A stretch of 9,385 nucleotides of DNA from Prevotellaceae bacterium. GTDB taxonomy: Bacteria > Bacteroidota > Bacteroidia > Bacteroidales > UBA932. The DNA lies in contig JAITKY010000186.1 of NCBI GenBank assembly GCA_031278135.1, positions 1 through 9,385 of the forward strand, in the 5' to 3' direction. The translations under genes were made by a program, and so were the position numbers. How positions within the stretch are numbered: the stretch's first letter is position 1; every line of letters starts with the position of its first letter. Below are positions 1-6,331 of this stretch, piece by piece. The notes below the pieces were generated by a model, which saw only the letters and a program-made list of their open reading frames with translations, did no database searches and was not told the DNA's origin.

Positions 1-1804
1 TTATAAAGTTTTGTCGATATGGCGTATTTGTTCCCATATAGAATGTAAGCAAGTCGTGAATCATATCGTTTTTACCTAATTTGACGGGGTCGAGACGTAT
101 GTTTTCACCGATAAAGCCGGCAAATTCGTCGGAAGATATTTCACCAAGGCCTTTGAAACGGGTTATTTCCACCGCACCCAATTTTTTGATAGCCTGCATT
201 TTTTCTTCTTCGCTGTAACAGTAGATTGTTTTCTTTTTGTTACGCACCCTGAACAGCGGTGTTTGAAGGATATACAGATGATCTTGTCGTATCAGGTCGG
301 GGAAAAAGTTGAGAAAGAACGTGATAATCAACAAACGGATATGCATTCCGTCCACATCGGCGTCGGTAGCGATGACAACCTTGTTATAGCGCAGATTGTC
401 GAGGTCTTCTTCAATATTTAAGGCAGCCTGCAAAAGGTTAAATTCTTCATTTTTATACACAATACTTTTCGAGACGCCATAAGTATTTTTTGGTTTGCCC
501 CTCAAACTGAAGACAGCCTGTGTATTGACATCTCTCGATTTGGTTATCGAACCGCTTGCCGAATTACCCTCAGTGATAAAAAGCGTTGATTTTTCGAAAT
601 TTGCATCTTTACTGTTATAGTGAACTCTGCAATCGCGGAGTTTTTTATTGTGCAGACTTGCTTTCTTTGCCCTTTCACGCGCAAGTTTTTTTACTCCTGC
701 AATCGCTTTACGGTCTTTTTCGGCATCGACGATTTTATGCAGGAGAATATCCGCCATGGCGGGGTGTTTATGAAGATAATTATCCAGCGTCTGTTTCAGG
801 AAATCAATGATATAGTTCTTTATTGTGGGTAATCCTGCACCCATATCCTTCGAACCGAGTTTGGTTTTTGTCTGCGATTCGAACACCGGCTCCTGAACTT
901 TGATACTGATTGCTGCAACCATAGATGTACGTACATCGTCGGGGTCGAAGTCTTTCTTGTAAAACTCCTTTATCGTCTTCACAAGCCCCTCTTTAAACGC
1001 CGACAGATGAGTACCTCCCTGAGGCGTATGCTGCCCGTTCACAAACGAATAGAAACTTTCGCCATATCCGGATGTGTGAGTCAGCGCAACTTCGATGTAT
1101 TGCGATTTCAGATGTACAGGCTCATAAAGCGCTTCTTCGTTAAGATTGTTGTTGAGCAAATCGAGCAGTCCGTTTTGCGAACAGTAGGCAGCATCGTTGA
1201 AAATCAGTTTCAGTCCGGCGTTGAGGAACGAATAGTTTTTCAACATCGCTTCGATGTAGTCGTTATTGAACTCGAAAACGCCGAAAAGCGTTTCGTCCGG
1301 CGAAAATATTACAAGAGTTCCATTTTCCTCGTTTGTATTGCCTTGTTCTTCGTCCAGCAAAATGCCCCGACAGTAACGCGCTTTTGCATATTGCCCGTCA
1401 CGGAACGAAGTTATTTCGAACAGCGACGATAACGCGTTTACAGCCTTTATCCCCACGCCGTTAAGTCCTACCGAATTGACGAAAGCGCCCGAAGTGTATT
1501 TTGCTCCGGTGTTCATTTTCGACGACACATCGACCACTTTACCCAACGGAATACCGCGTCCGAAATCACGAATTTTCACTTCTTTGTCTTCCGAAATCGT
1601 GATGACTATGCTTTTTCCAAATCCCATAACATATTCGTCGATGGAATTATCGATAACTTCTTTAAGTAACACATATATACCATCATCGTGCGCTGTTCCG
1701 TCGCCGAGTTTTCCGACATACATACCCGGTCTTAAGCGAATATGCTCCCGCCAATCTAAATGAATGATGTCAGATTCAATATATTCATATTCTACTGTAT
1801 TCAT
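1..1804 (-). CDS. parE: DNA topoisomerase IV subunit B (ParE), 3' end cut by window edge
   Basis: ATPase subunit of topoisomerase IV, which with ParC unlinks daughter chromosomes in the cytoplasm. The frame is open for 601 codons and runs off the left edge. The N-terminal GHKL ATPase shows EVIDNSIDE (from E49), the DFGRG nucleotide-binding loop (D80-G84) and [14 protein letters not shown] (from G113). The TOPRIM part shows EGNSASGS (E412), SLRGK and TDADVDG (D481, D483, D485), followed near the end by RFKGLGEI. The run [19 protein letters not shown] is what I expect of Bacteroidota ParE rather than GyrB. Family length of about 620-630 residues implies that only some 15-25 residues are missing. 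Start 1804 gives a normal N-terminus; an in-frame ATG at 1816 would add four residues. One oddity: residue 414 is Asn where the family motif EGDSA usually has Asp. Its own promoter lies at 1830-1837. Identification is firm; ParE over GyrB is very likely. Confidence 0.95.
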   Translation of the reverse strand, partial: MNTVEYEYIESDIIHLDWREHIRLRPGMYVGKLGDGTAHDDGIYVLLKEVIDNSIDEYVMGFGKSIVITISEDKEVKIRDFGRGIPLGKVVDVSSKMNTGAKYTSGAFVNSVGLNGVGIKAVNALSSLFEITSFRDGQYAKARYCRGILLDEEQGNTNEENGTLVIFSPDETLFGVFEFNNDYIEAMLKNYSFLNAGLKLIFNDAAYCSQNGLLDLLNNNLNEEALYEPVHLKSQYIEVALTHTSGYGESFYSFVNGQHTPQGGTHLSAFKEGLVKTIKEFYKKDFDPDDVRTSMVAAISIKVQEPVFESQTKTKLGSKDMGAGLPTIKNYIIDFLKQTLDNYLHKHPAMADILLHKIVDAEKDRKAIAGVKKLARERAKKASLHNKKLRDCRVHYNSKDANFEKSTLFITEGNSASGSITKSRDVNTQAVFSLRGKPKNTYGVSKSIVYKNEEFNLLQAALNIEEDLDNLRYNKVVIATDADVDGMHIRLLIITFFLNFFPDLIRQDHLYILQTPLFRVRNKKKTIYCYSEEEKMQAIKKLGAVEITRFKGLGEISSDEFAGFIGENIRLDPVKLGKNDMIHDLLTFYMGTNTPYRQNFI

Positions 1805-1829
1805 AAAATCAATCATACAAAAAAACGCG

Positions 1830-1837
1830 CAAAGATA
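1830..1837 (-). promoter_or_regulatory. parE promoter, Bacteroidota -7 element
   Basis: The minus strand reads TATCTTTG, an exact match to the Bacteroidota sigma-ABfr -7 consensus TAnnTTTG. It lies 25 bases before the parE ATG at 1804, so transcription would begin near 1823-1826 with a leader of about 20 bases. The -33 region (around 1857-1861) reads TTTTC inside a run of eight T, so it is only a weak match to TTTG. Confidence 0.7.
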
Positions 1838-1942
1838 ACGATAATGACGTTTCCCCGAAAAAAAAGTTATTAACACTTTCATTTTATGCTTTTGAACAGG
1901 ATGAAAATGACCCGTTTAACATTATAGCAACAGCGACAGTCA

Positions 1943-1958
1943 CGTTATAGTAATAACG
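1943..1958. repeat. Perfect 6-bp inverted repeat with four-base loop
   Basis: CGTTAT (1943-1948), loop AGTA, ATAACG (1953-1958). The left arm contains the five bases that break the small reading frame, so the hairpin and the frameshift arise together. It uses bases 1956-1958, which also belong to the outer arm of the larger 1956-2016 structure; the two folds exclude each other. Confidence 0.6.
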
Positions 1959-2016
1959 ACGGGTAATAGATTTGCGAGACGTCCGAAGTTTGTAAGATTC
2001 TCGCAACGACCGTCGT
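1956..2016. repeat. Nested inverted repeats able to form a long stem-loop
   Basis: The outer arms ACGACGG (1956-1962) and CCGTCGT (2010-2016) pair over 7 bp. Inside them, TTGCGAGA (1972-1979) and TCTCGCAA (1999-2006) pair perfectly over 8 bp around a 19-base loop. The right end also holds a compact palindrome, ACGAC C GTCGT (2006-2016), which competes with the outer stem. It lies downstream of sufS and within the small frameshifted gene. It could act as an RNA structure or a transcript-end stabiliser, but there is no U tract directly after it as in a simple intrinsic terminator. Confidence 0.6.
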
Positions 2017-2060
2017 ATATACCTGCATTAGTTTTCATTTGTACAACAGTTTATCAATTT

Positions 2061-3284
2061 TTAACTTAATCCAAGAATTTTCTTTGTTTTTTCGATACCT
2101 TCGCAGAGTTTATCGATTTCGGATTTTGTGTTGTAGAATGTCCACGAAGCACGAACCATACCCGTCAATCCGAAATGATGCACCGTAGGGTCGGCGCACA
2201 TGCGTCCTGTCCGGACAGCGATACCCATTTTGTCTAATATTTCGCCCATGTCGGCATAGTGAATCCCTTCGACAAGAAACGACGCTATGCCGACCTTATT
2301 TGCAGACGTTCCGTAAATGGAGATTCCGGGAATGGACGAAATTTTTTCCAGAGCATAATCCGTCAGATCCTTTTCGTACGAATGAATATTTTCTATACCT
2401 TTATCCATAAGGTAACTCAACGCCTCGCCCAATGCCATTGCTCCCACATAGTTCGACGTACCTGCCTCGAATTTGAGAGGCAAATCGGAATACGTTGTTT
2501 TGGCGAAACTTACATTCTTGACCATATCGCCTCCGCCCTGCCATGGAGGAAGTTGTTCGAGCAGATTTTCTTTTCCGTACAGTATTCCCGTACCTGTTGG
2601 AGCGTAAATTTTGTGTCCCGAAAAGACATAAAAGTCGAAATCGTAGGCAGTTACGTCTGTTTTGACATGCTGTATTCCTTGAGCGCCATCGATCAGCACG
2701 TACACGCCTTTTTCGTGCGCCTTCCGGACGATTTCGTCTAAGGGATTGACCGTTCCCAGAACGTTTGTAGCCTGAGCAACACAGATTAAGCGAGTACGTC
2801 CGGTCAAAAGTTCGTCTAACAGTTCCATTTTCAGGTCGCCTTTGTCGTCGAACGGAAGAACCTTTAACACAGCGTCTTTTCTTTCGCACATCAATTGCCA
2901 CGGCACGATATTGGAATGGTGTTCCGATTCGCAGACAACAATTTCGTCGCCGCTGTTCACAAATTTTTCACCGAAAGCGAATGCCAGCAGATTGATTGCA
3001 GCAGTTGTCCCCGAAGTAAACACAATTTCGTGCGCATGTTTAGCGTTGATAAACCCGCTAACAATTTTCCGCGCATTTTCGTATTCATCCGTACAGATAG
3101 CGGCTAACTTGCTGACCGAACGGTGAATATTCGAGTTGTACCATTTGTAAACTTCCTCGATTTTTGCGATTACGCGGGAAGGTTTTTGCGTCGTGGCTGC
3201 ATTATCGAGATATACCAGCCTTTGCCCGTATATTTCCCTGTCAAGTATTGGGAAATCGAGTCTAACATTATCAATATCAAACAT
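2061..3284 (-). CDS. sufS: Cysteine desulfurase, SufS type
   Basis: PLP enzyme that removes sulfur from L-cysteine as an enzyme-bound persulfide, giving alanine and supplying sulfur for Fe-S cluster assembly in the cytoplasm. The 407 residues match the SufS/CsdA group. Visible active-site elements are YLDNAATTQKP (25-35), TSGTTAAINL (90-99), ESEHHSNIVPW (119-129, with H123 in the usual PLP-stacking place), LIDGAQ with D199, and SGHK with the PLP lysine K225. C363 in RTGRMCADP is the expected catalytic cysteine and R378 the expected substrate-carboxylate arginine. Family members more often read RTGHHCAQP, so the residues beside the cysteine differ. The start overlaps the purN stop by 8 bases, implying translational coupling. 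No sufB, sufC, sufD or sufE lies in the window, so its partners must be elsewhere. SufS is much more likely than kynureninase or CsdA; calling it SufS rather than CsdA is partly convention. Confidence 0.9.
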   Translation of the reverse strand: MFDIDNVRLDFPILDREIYGQRLVYLDNAATTQKPSRVIAKIEEVYKWYNSNIHRSVSKLAAICTDEYENARKIVSGFINAKHAHEIVFTSGTTAAINLLAFAFGEKFVNSGDEIVVCESEHHSNIVPWQLMCERKDAVLKVLPFDDKGDLKMELLDELLTGRTRLICVAQATNVLGTVNPLDEIVRKAHEKGVYVLIDGAQGIQHVKTDVTAYDFDFYVFSGHKIYAPTGTGILYGKENLLEQLPPWQGGGDMVKNVSFAKTTYSDLPLKFEAGTSNYVGAMALGEALSYLMDKGIENIHSYEKDLTDYALEKISSIPGISIYGTSANKVGIASFLVEGIHYADMGEILDKMGIAVRTGRMCADPTVHHFGLTGMVRASWTFYNTKSEIDKLCEGIEKTKKILGLS

Positions 3285-3852
3285 TTTTATTAAAAATTAA
3301 ATTTTCCATAACAATTGGAAAATGTTTATACTCAAGTTCATGAATTCTGGCGGCTAACGATTCGGGCGTATCTGTTTCGGTGACAGGGCAAGTGGCCTGA
3401 AATATTATACTTCCCCGGTCGTATTCTTCATCGACATAATGAATTGTGATTCCCGACTCCTTTTCTTTAGCATCGATAACCGCTTGATGCACATTCATTC
3501 CATACATTCCTTTGCCGCCGTATTTCGGTAACAGCGCCGGATGGATGTTAACAATTTTTTTGGGGAAAATTTTTATCAAATTTTTTGGAATTAACCACAA
3601 AAAACCTGCTAAAATGACCCAGTCGATGCCCTCATTTTTCAAAAAAACGGCAATATTTTCGGAATAATAAAACTCCTCTCTGTCAAATATTCTGACCGGG
3701 ACATGAAGTTTTTTTGCCCTTTCGATGACCATTGCACCCTTTTTATTTGTTAATAAAACGCTTATCTTTGTGCCGGTTATTGGCGAAAAATGCTCAATAA
3801 GACGTTGTGCGTTTGTTCCCGAACCCGATGCGAAAATAGCTATATTGTTCAT
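3277..3852 (-). CDS. purN: Phosphoribosylglycinamide formyltransferase (PurN)
   Basis: Transfers a formyl group from 10-formyl-tetrahydrofolate to glycinamide ribonucleotide, the third step of de novo purine synthesis, in the cytoplasm. With the start at 3852 it has 191 residues, normal for PurN. The N-terminus MNNIAIFASGSGTNAQ carries the phosphoribosyl-binding glycine loop. VILAGFLWLIP (79-89) lines the folate site, and VNIHPALLPKY holds the catalytic N102 and H104. D145 in YDRG completes the triad (E. coli N106, H108, D144). ATGs at 3864 and 3891 are in frame, but 3891 lies upstream of the -7 element at 3878-3885, and family proteins begin right before the IAIFASG strand. The last 8 bases overlap sufS, so sufS is probably translated from the same message. 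Activity is expected to be normal. Confidence 0.93.
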   Translation of the reverse strand: MNNIAIFASGSGTNAQRLIEHFSPITGTKISVLLTNKKGAMVIERAKKLHVPVRIFDREEFYYSENIAVFLKNEGIDWVILAGFLWLIPKNLIKIFPKKIVNIHPALLPKYGGKGMYGMNVHQAVIDAKEKESGITIHYVDEEYDRGSIIFQATCPVTETDTPESLAARIHELEYKHFPIVMENLIFNKNV

Positions 3853-3874
3853 TATAAAGTACATTAAAATTCTG

Positions 3875-3906
3875 TTGCAAAAGTAAAACAAATTTTACTA
3901 TTTTTG
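3875..3906 (+). promoter_or_regulatory. acpP operon promoter (-33 and -7)
   Basis: The -7 element TATTTTTG (3899-3906) fits TAnnTTTG exactly, and a -33 TTG (3875-3877) precedes it by 21 bases, within the usual Bacteroidota spacing. The start site would be near 3911, leaving a leader of roughly 115 very AT-rich bases before acpP. It probably drives acpP, fabF, rnc and perhaps the transporter gene. Confidence 0.65.
3878..3885 (-). promoter_or_regulatory. purN-sufS promoter, -7 element
   Basis: The minus strand reads TACTTTTG, an exact TAnnTTTG match, 25 bases before the purN ATG at 3852. Transcription would begin near 3871-3874 with a leader of about 20 bases. I find no TTTG at the expected -33 distance. 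The box directly abuts the -33 TTG of the opposing acpP promoter. Confidence 0.6.
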
Positions 3907-3951
3907 CACTCGGAAATGAGAATATTTTTTTGGTATTCGATTTTGGACAAG

Positions 3952-3982
3952 TTTTAGGATAGAAATAGATTTTAGAATAGAA
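3952..3982 (+). repeat. Two direct copies of a 13-mer in the acpP leader
   Basis: TTTTAGGATAGAA (3952-3964) and TTTTAGAATAGAA (3970-3982) differ at one base and are spaced 18 bases apart, start to start. They lie between the acpP promoter and its ATG. They could be a paired operator or RNA-binding site, or merely low-complexity AT-rich sequence. Confidence 0.4.
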
Positions 3983-4025
3983 TATAAATTATAAAAATAT
4001 TATTAATTAAAAAAGTTAAAAAATT

Positions 4026-4262
4026 ATGGCAGATGTTGCAGCAAAAGTTAAGTCAATAATCGTTGAGAAATTGGCGGTTGATGAGAACGAGGTAACTCCT
4101 ACAGCAAGTTTCACGAACGATTTGGGCGCTGATTCTTTGGACATTGTAGAATTAATTATGGAATTTGAGAAAGAGTTTGGAGTATCGATTCCGGATGAGG
4201 ATGCAGAAAAAATTGTTACGGTAGGCGATGCAGTCGCTTATATCGAAGGTCAAAGTGCTTAA
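4026..4262 (+). CDS. acpP: Acyl carrier protein
   Basis: Small acidic carrier that holds growing acyl chains on a 4'-phosphopantetheine arm during fatty acid synthesis in the cytoplasm. The 78 residues are the family's usual length. The prosthetic-group site is S37 in [12 protein letters not shown] (32-43), the canonical DSL motif at the start of helix II. The acidic recognition helix (D36 to about E50) that docks FabF and other partners is intact. It is followed by fabF 48 bases later, as in many bacteria. The leader is long and AT-rich, with no Shine-Dalgarno sequence before the ATG, which is normal for Bacteroidota. High expression is expected for this protein. Identification is certain. 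Confidence 0.98.
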   Translation: MADVAAKVKSIIVEKLAVDENEVTPTASFTNDLGADSLDIVELIMEFEKEFGVSIPDEDAEKIVTVGDAVAYIEGQSA

Positions 4263-4310
4263 CAATAATGCAGGAATCACAAGTGTAATTAAAAACAGTT
4301 TGGGATTTTT

Positions 4311-5564
4311 ATGTATAAACGAGTAGTTATTACAGGAATAGGGGCAATCACCCCTTTAGGAAACAACATTAAGGAGTATTCGGAAAATTTGTTTGCCGGC
4401 AAAAGTGGAGCGGCTCCTATCACTCATTTTGATACCACAAAATTCAAAACCAAATTCGCTTGTGAGGTAAAAGGTTTTGATGTTGCAAATTATCCCGATA
4501 TCTTCGACCGTAAAGAAGTGCGAAAACACGACAGATATTCGCTTTTCGCAATGGTCGCATCGGAGGAAGCAATCATCGATTCCGGCTTGGATTTCAAGTC
4601 GATAGACCCAAATTCGGCAGGAGTTATATGGGCTTCCGGTATCGGGGGAATCGGAACATTCTTTGAGGAAGTGAAGGGCTACGTCTTAGGTGATGGAACA
4701 CCGAGGTTTAGCCCTTTTTTCGTTCCCAAAATGATTTCCGACATTGCAGCCGGACACATCTCTATCCGTCATGGTCTGAGAGGTCCGAATTACGCAACCG
4801 TATCGGCATGTGCATCTTCGAACAACGCCATTATCGACGCCTTCAATCTCATCCGTATGGGCAAGGTGAAAATAATGGTTGCAGGAGGATCGGAAGCAGC
4901 AATTAGCGAACCGGCAATCGGCGGGTTCAACTCTGCGCAGGCTTTGTCAACACGCAACGACGACTATCTGACAGCGTCACGCCCGTTCGATAAAAGTCGC
5001 GACGGCTTTGTCATGGGCGAAGGTGCAGGAGGATTGATACTTGAAGAGTACGAACATGCGAAAGCTCGCGGAGCGAAAATCTATGTCGAGATAGTCGGCG
5101 GAGGAATGTCGGGCGACGCTTATCACATGACGGCACCTCATCCCGAAGGTCTTGGTACGATTGCAGTGATGCAGCAAGCAATAGACGATGCAAAATTATC
5201 ACCCGAAGATATAGATTATATTAATGTACACGGCACTTCGACTCCACTTGGAGATGTCGCCGAACTGAATTCAATAAAAAAAGTTTTCGGCGAACACGCA
5301 TATAATCTGAGTATCAGTTCGACAAAGTCGATGACCGGTCATCTTCTGGGCGGAGCAGGCGCTATCGAAACCATTGCCTGTGTGTTAGCCATGCAAAACA
5401 ATATTGTGCCTCCTACCATCAATTTCAACGAAAAAGACGAGCAAATCGATTACAACCTGAATCTCACATTGAATCAGGCTCAAAAACGGGAAATTAAGGT
5501 AGCGTTGAACAATGTTTTCGGTTTTGGAGGGCATAACGCAACTGTTTTACTGAAAAAAATGTAG
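4311..5564 (+). CDS. fabF: 3-oxoacyl-[acyl-carrier-protein] synthase II
   Basis: Condenses malonyl-ACP with acyl-ACP to lengthen fatty acids by two carbons. The 417 residues are the standard length for the KAS II thiolase fold. The Cys-His-His triad is complete: C167 in TVSACASS, H308 in NVHGTSTPLGD and H344 in STKSMTGHLLGGAGA. K339 sits in STKS, and the C-terminal NVFGFGGHN carries the gatekeeper phenylalanine region. The two histidines mark it as FabF/FabB rather than FabH. Position after acpP and the long KAS II-type sequence favour FabF. The gap to rnc is only 3 bases, so the two are almost certainly co-transcribed. No truncation or unusual residue is seen. Confidence 0.97.
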   Translation: MYKRVVITGIGAITPLGNNIKEYSENLFAGKSGAAPITHFDTTKFKTKFACEVKGFDVANYPDIFDRKEVRKHDRYSLFAMVASEEAIIDSGLDFKSIDPNSAGVIWASGIGGIGTFFEEVKGYVLGDGTPRFSPFFVPKMISDIAAGHISIRHGLRGPNYATVSACASSNNAIIDAFNLIRMGKVKIMVAGGSEAAISEPAIGGFNSAQALSTRNDDYLTASRPFDKSRDGFVMGEGAGGLILEEYEHAKARGAKIYVEIVGGGMSGDAYHMTAPHPEGLGTIAVMQQAIDDAKLSPEDIDYINVHGTSTPLGDVAELNSIKKVFGEHAYNLSISSTKSMTGHLLGGAGAIETIACVLAMQNNIVPPTINFNEKDEQIDYNLNLTLNQAQKREIKVALNNVFGFGGHNATVLLKKM

Positions 5565-5567
5565 GTT

Positions 5568-6296
5568 ATGAGTTTTTCCGGAATTCGCCGCAAGCTGAAT
5601 TTCTTGTTGTCGAAAGATAGGGAATTCCATAAGGAAATGAAACATTTGTTGGGAACATTGCCCGGCAATGTAGAATATTACAAGTGTGCGTTTACTCATC
5701 GTTCTGCCGTCGGAAGTAAAAAAAACGGCGGTCACAACGAGCGTTTAGAATATCTCGGCGACGCTATGCTTGGCGCTATTGTTGCTGATTATCTGTACGA
5801 AAAGTATCCTTCACACGAGGAAGGACTTTTGACCAAAATGAGGTCGAAACTGGTGAACAGAGTTACTCTGTTGAACGTTGGGAAAACGATGAATTTGGAC
5901 AAATTCCTTGTGTCACAAATTAATATCGGCGTCGAGGGCAAATTCATATTGAGCAATATGGTTGAAGCCCTTGTCGGCGCCGTTTATCTTGATTTGGGAT
6001 ATAAATACGCAAAATATTTCGTAATAAATATCCTGCTCAAAGATTTGTTGGATAGCGATATCGAAAATCTCGAATACGATTTTAAAAGCAAAATGCTCGA
6101 ATGGGGACAGAAACGTAAACAGGATATATTGTTTGTGTCACAGCAAAATAACGAAAAAGAATCAAATCCCGTATTTTCTTCCGATATACTTGTCGATGGC
6201 GTCGTAGCCGGAAGCGGAATAGGGTACACGAAAAAAGAAGCAGAACAGAACGCTGCAAAAGAAGTCTGGCAAAAATTGGAAAGCCCTGATAAGTAA
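5568..6296 (+). CDS. rnc: Ribonuclease III
   Basis: Endonuclease that cuts double-stranded RNA, maturing rRNA precursors and some mRNAs in the cytoplasm. The catalytic domain spans about residues 15-160 with the signature ERLEYLGDAMLGAIVADYLY: E58, E61 and D65 correspond to E. coli E38, E41 and D45. E133 in VEALVGAVYLD matches E117, but the position of D114 is Asn (N130 in SNMVEAL); I believe this is usual in Bacteroidota. The double-stranded RNA-binding domain follows at about 171-238, ending with the GYTKKEAEQNAAKEVW helix. The 242 residues are a little longer than E. coli RNase III because of an N-terminal extension. The gene begins 3 bases after fabF, the conserved acpP-fabF-rnc order. 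Confidence 0.96.
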   Translation: MSFSGIRRKLNFLLSKDREFHKEMKHLLGTLPGNVEYYKCAFTHRSAVGSKKNGGHNERLEYLGDAMLGAIVADYLYEKYPSHEEGLLTKMRSKLVNRVTLLNVGKTMNLDKFLVSQINIGVEGKFILSNMVEALVGAVYLDLGYKYAKYFVINILLKDLLDSDIENLEYDFKSKMLEWGQKRKQDILFVSQQNNEKESNPVFSSDILVDGVVAGSGIGYTKKEAEQNAAKEVWQKLESPDK

Positions 6297-6331
6297 TGTG
6301 TATAATAATTAATTGAATTATAAATAAATGT

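Larger units (their letters stand above)
1884..2038 (-). pseudogene. Small hydrophobic protein gene, apparently frameshifted
   Basis: Two overlapping minus-strand frames make one plausible small protein. The first, 2038 to 1940, starts at ATG with MKTNAGIYDG, contains NLTNFGRLANLLPVVIT and stops at TGA after 32 residues. The second, 1943 to 1884, reads [19 protein letters not shown] and stops at TAA. Removing five bases (1944-1948) joins them in frame as LLPVVIT followed by [11 protein letters not shown], giving about 49 residues with a central hydrophobic stretch and a lipobox-like SSC near the end. I have an unverified memory of near-identical short hypothetical proteins in other Bacteroidales genomes; no function is known to me. 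The element begins 23 bases after the sufS stop with no clear promoter of its own, so it could be co-transcribed with sufS. The same bases form strong inverted repeats (1943-2016), so the conserved product could instead be RNA. A T8 run at 1858-1865 could end the transcript. Confidence 0.45.

Noticed and set aside
1..3. TTA at the left edge as a parE stop codon
   Set aside because: The reading frame places codon 601 at positions 2-4, so this TAA is out of frame and the gene continues beyond the window.
1007..1763. Plus-strand open frames of 141 and 95 codons opposite parE
   Set aside because: They lie wholly antisense to a clear topoisomerase gene and have no recognisable motif; their length follows from the codon use of parE.
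1858..1876. T8 run on the minus strand with a weak AAGTGTTAATAACTT hairpin as a terminator
   Set aside because: The possible stem is only 3-4 bp and AT-only, and the T run is equally explained as the AT-rich -33 region of the parE promoter; too weak to list.
2259..3126. Open frames of 160 and 94 codons on the plus strand and 166 codons on the minus strand within sufS
   Set aside because: All overlap an intact cysteine desulfurase in other frames, have biased low-complexity composition and no promoter or family likeness.
3853..3891. Longer purN start adding 13 residues
   Set aside because: It would begin upstream of the -7 promoter element, and PurN proteins start directly at the first strand, as with the ATG at 3852.
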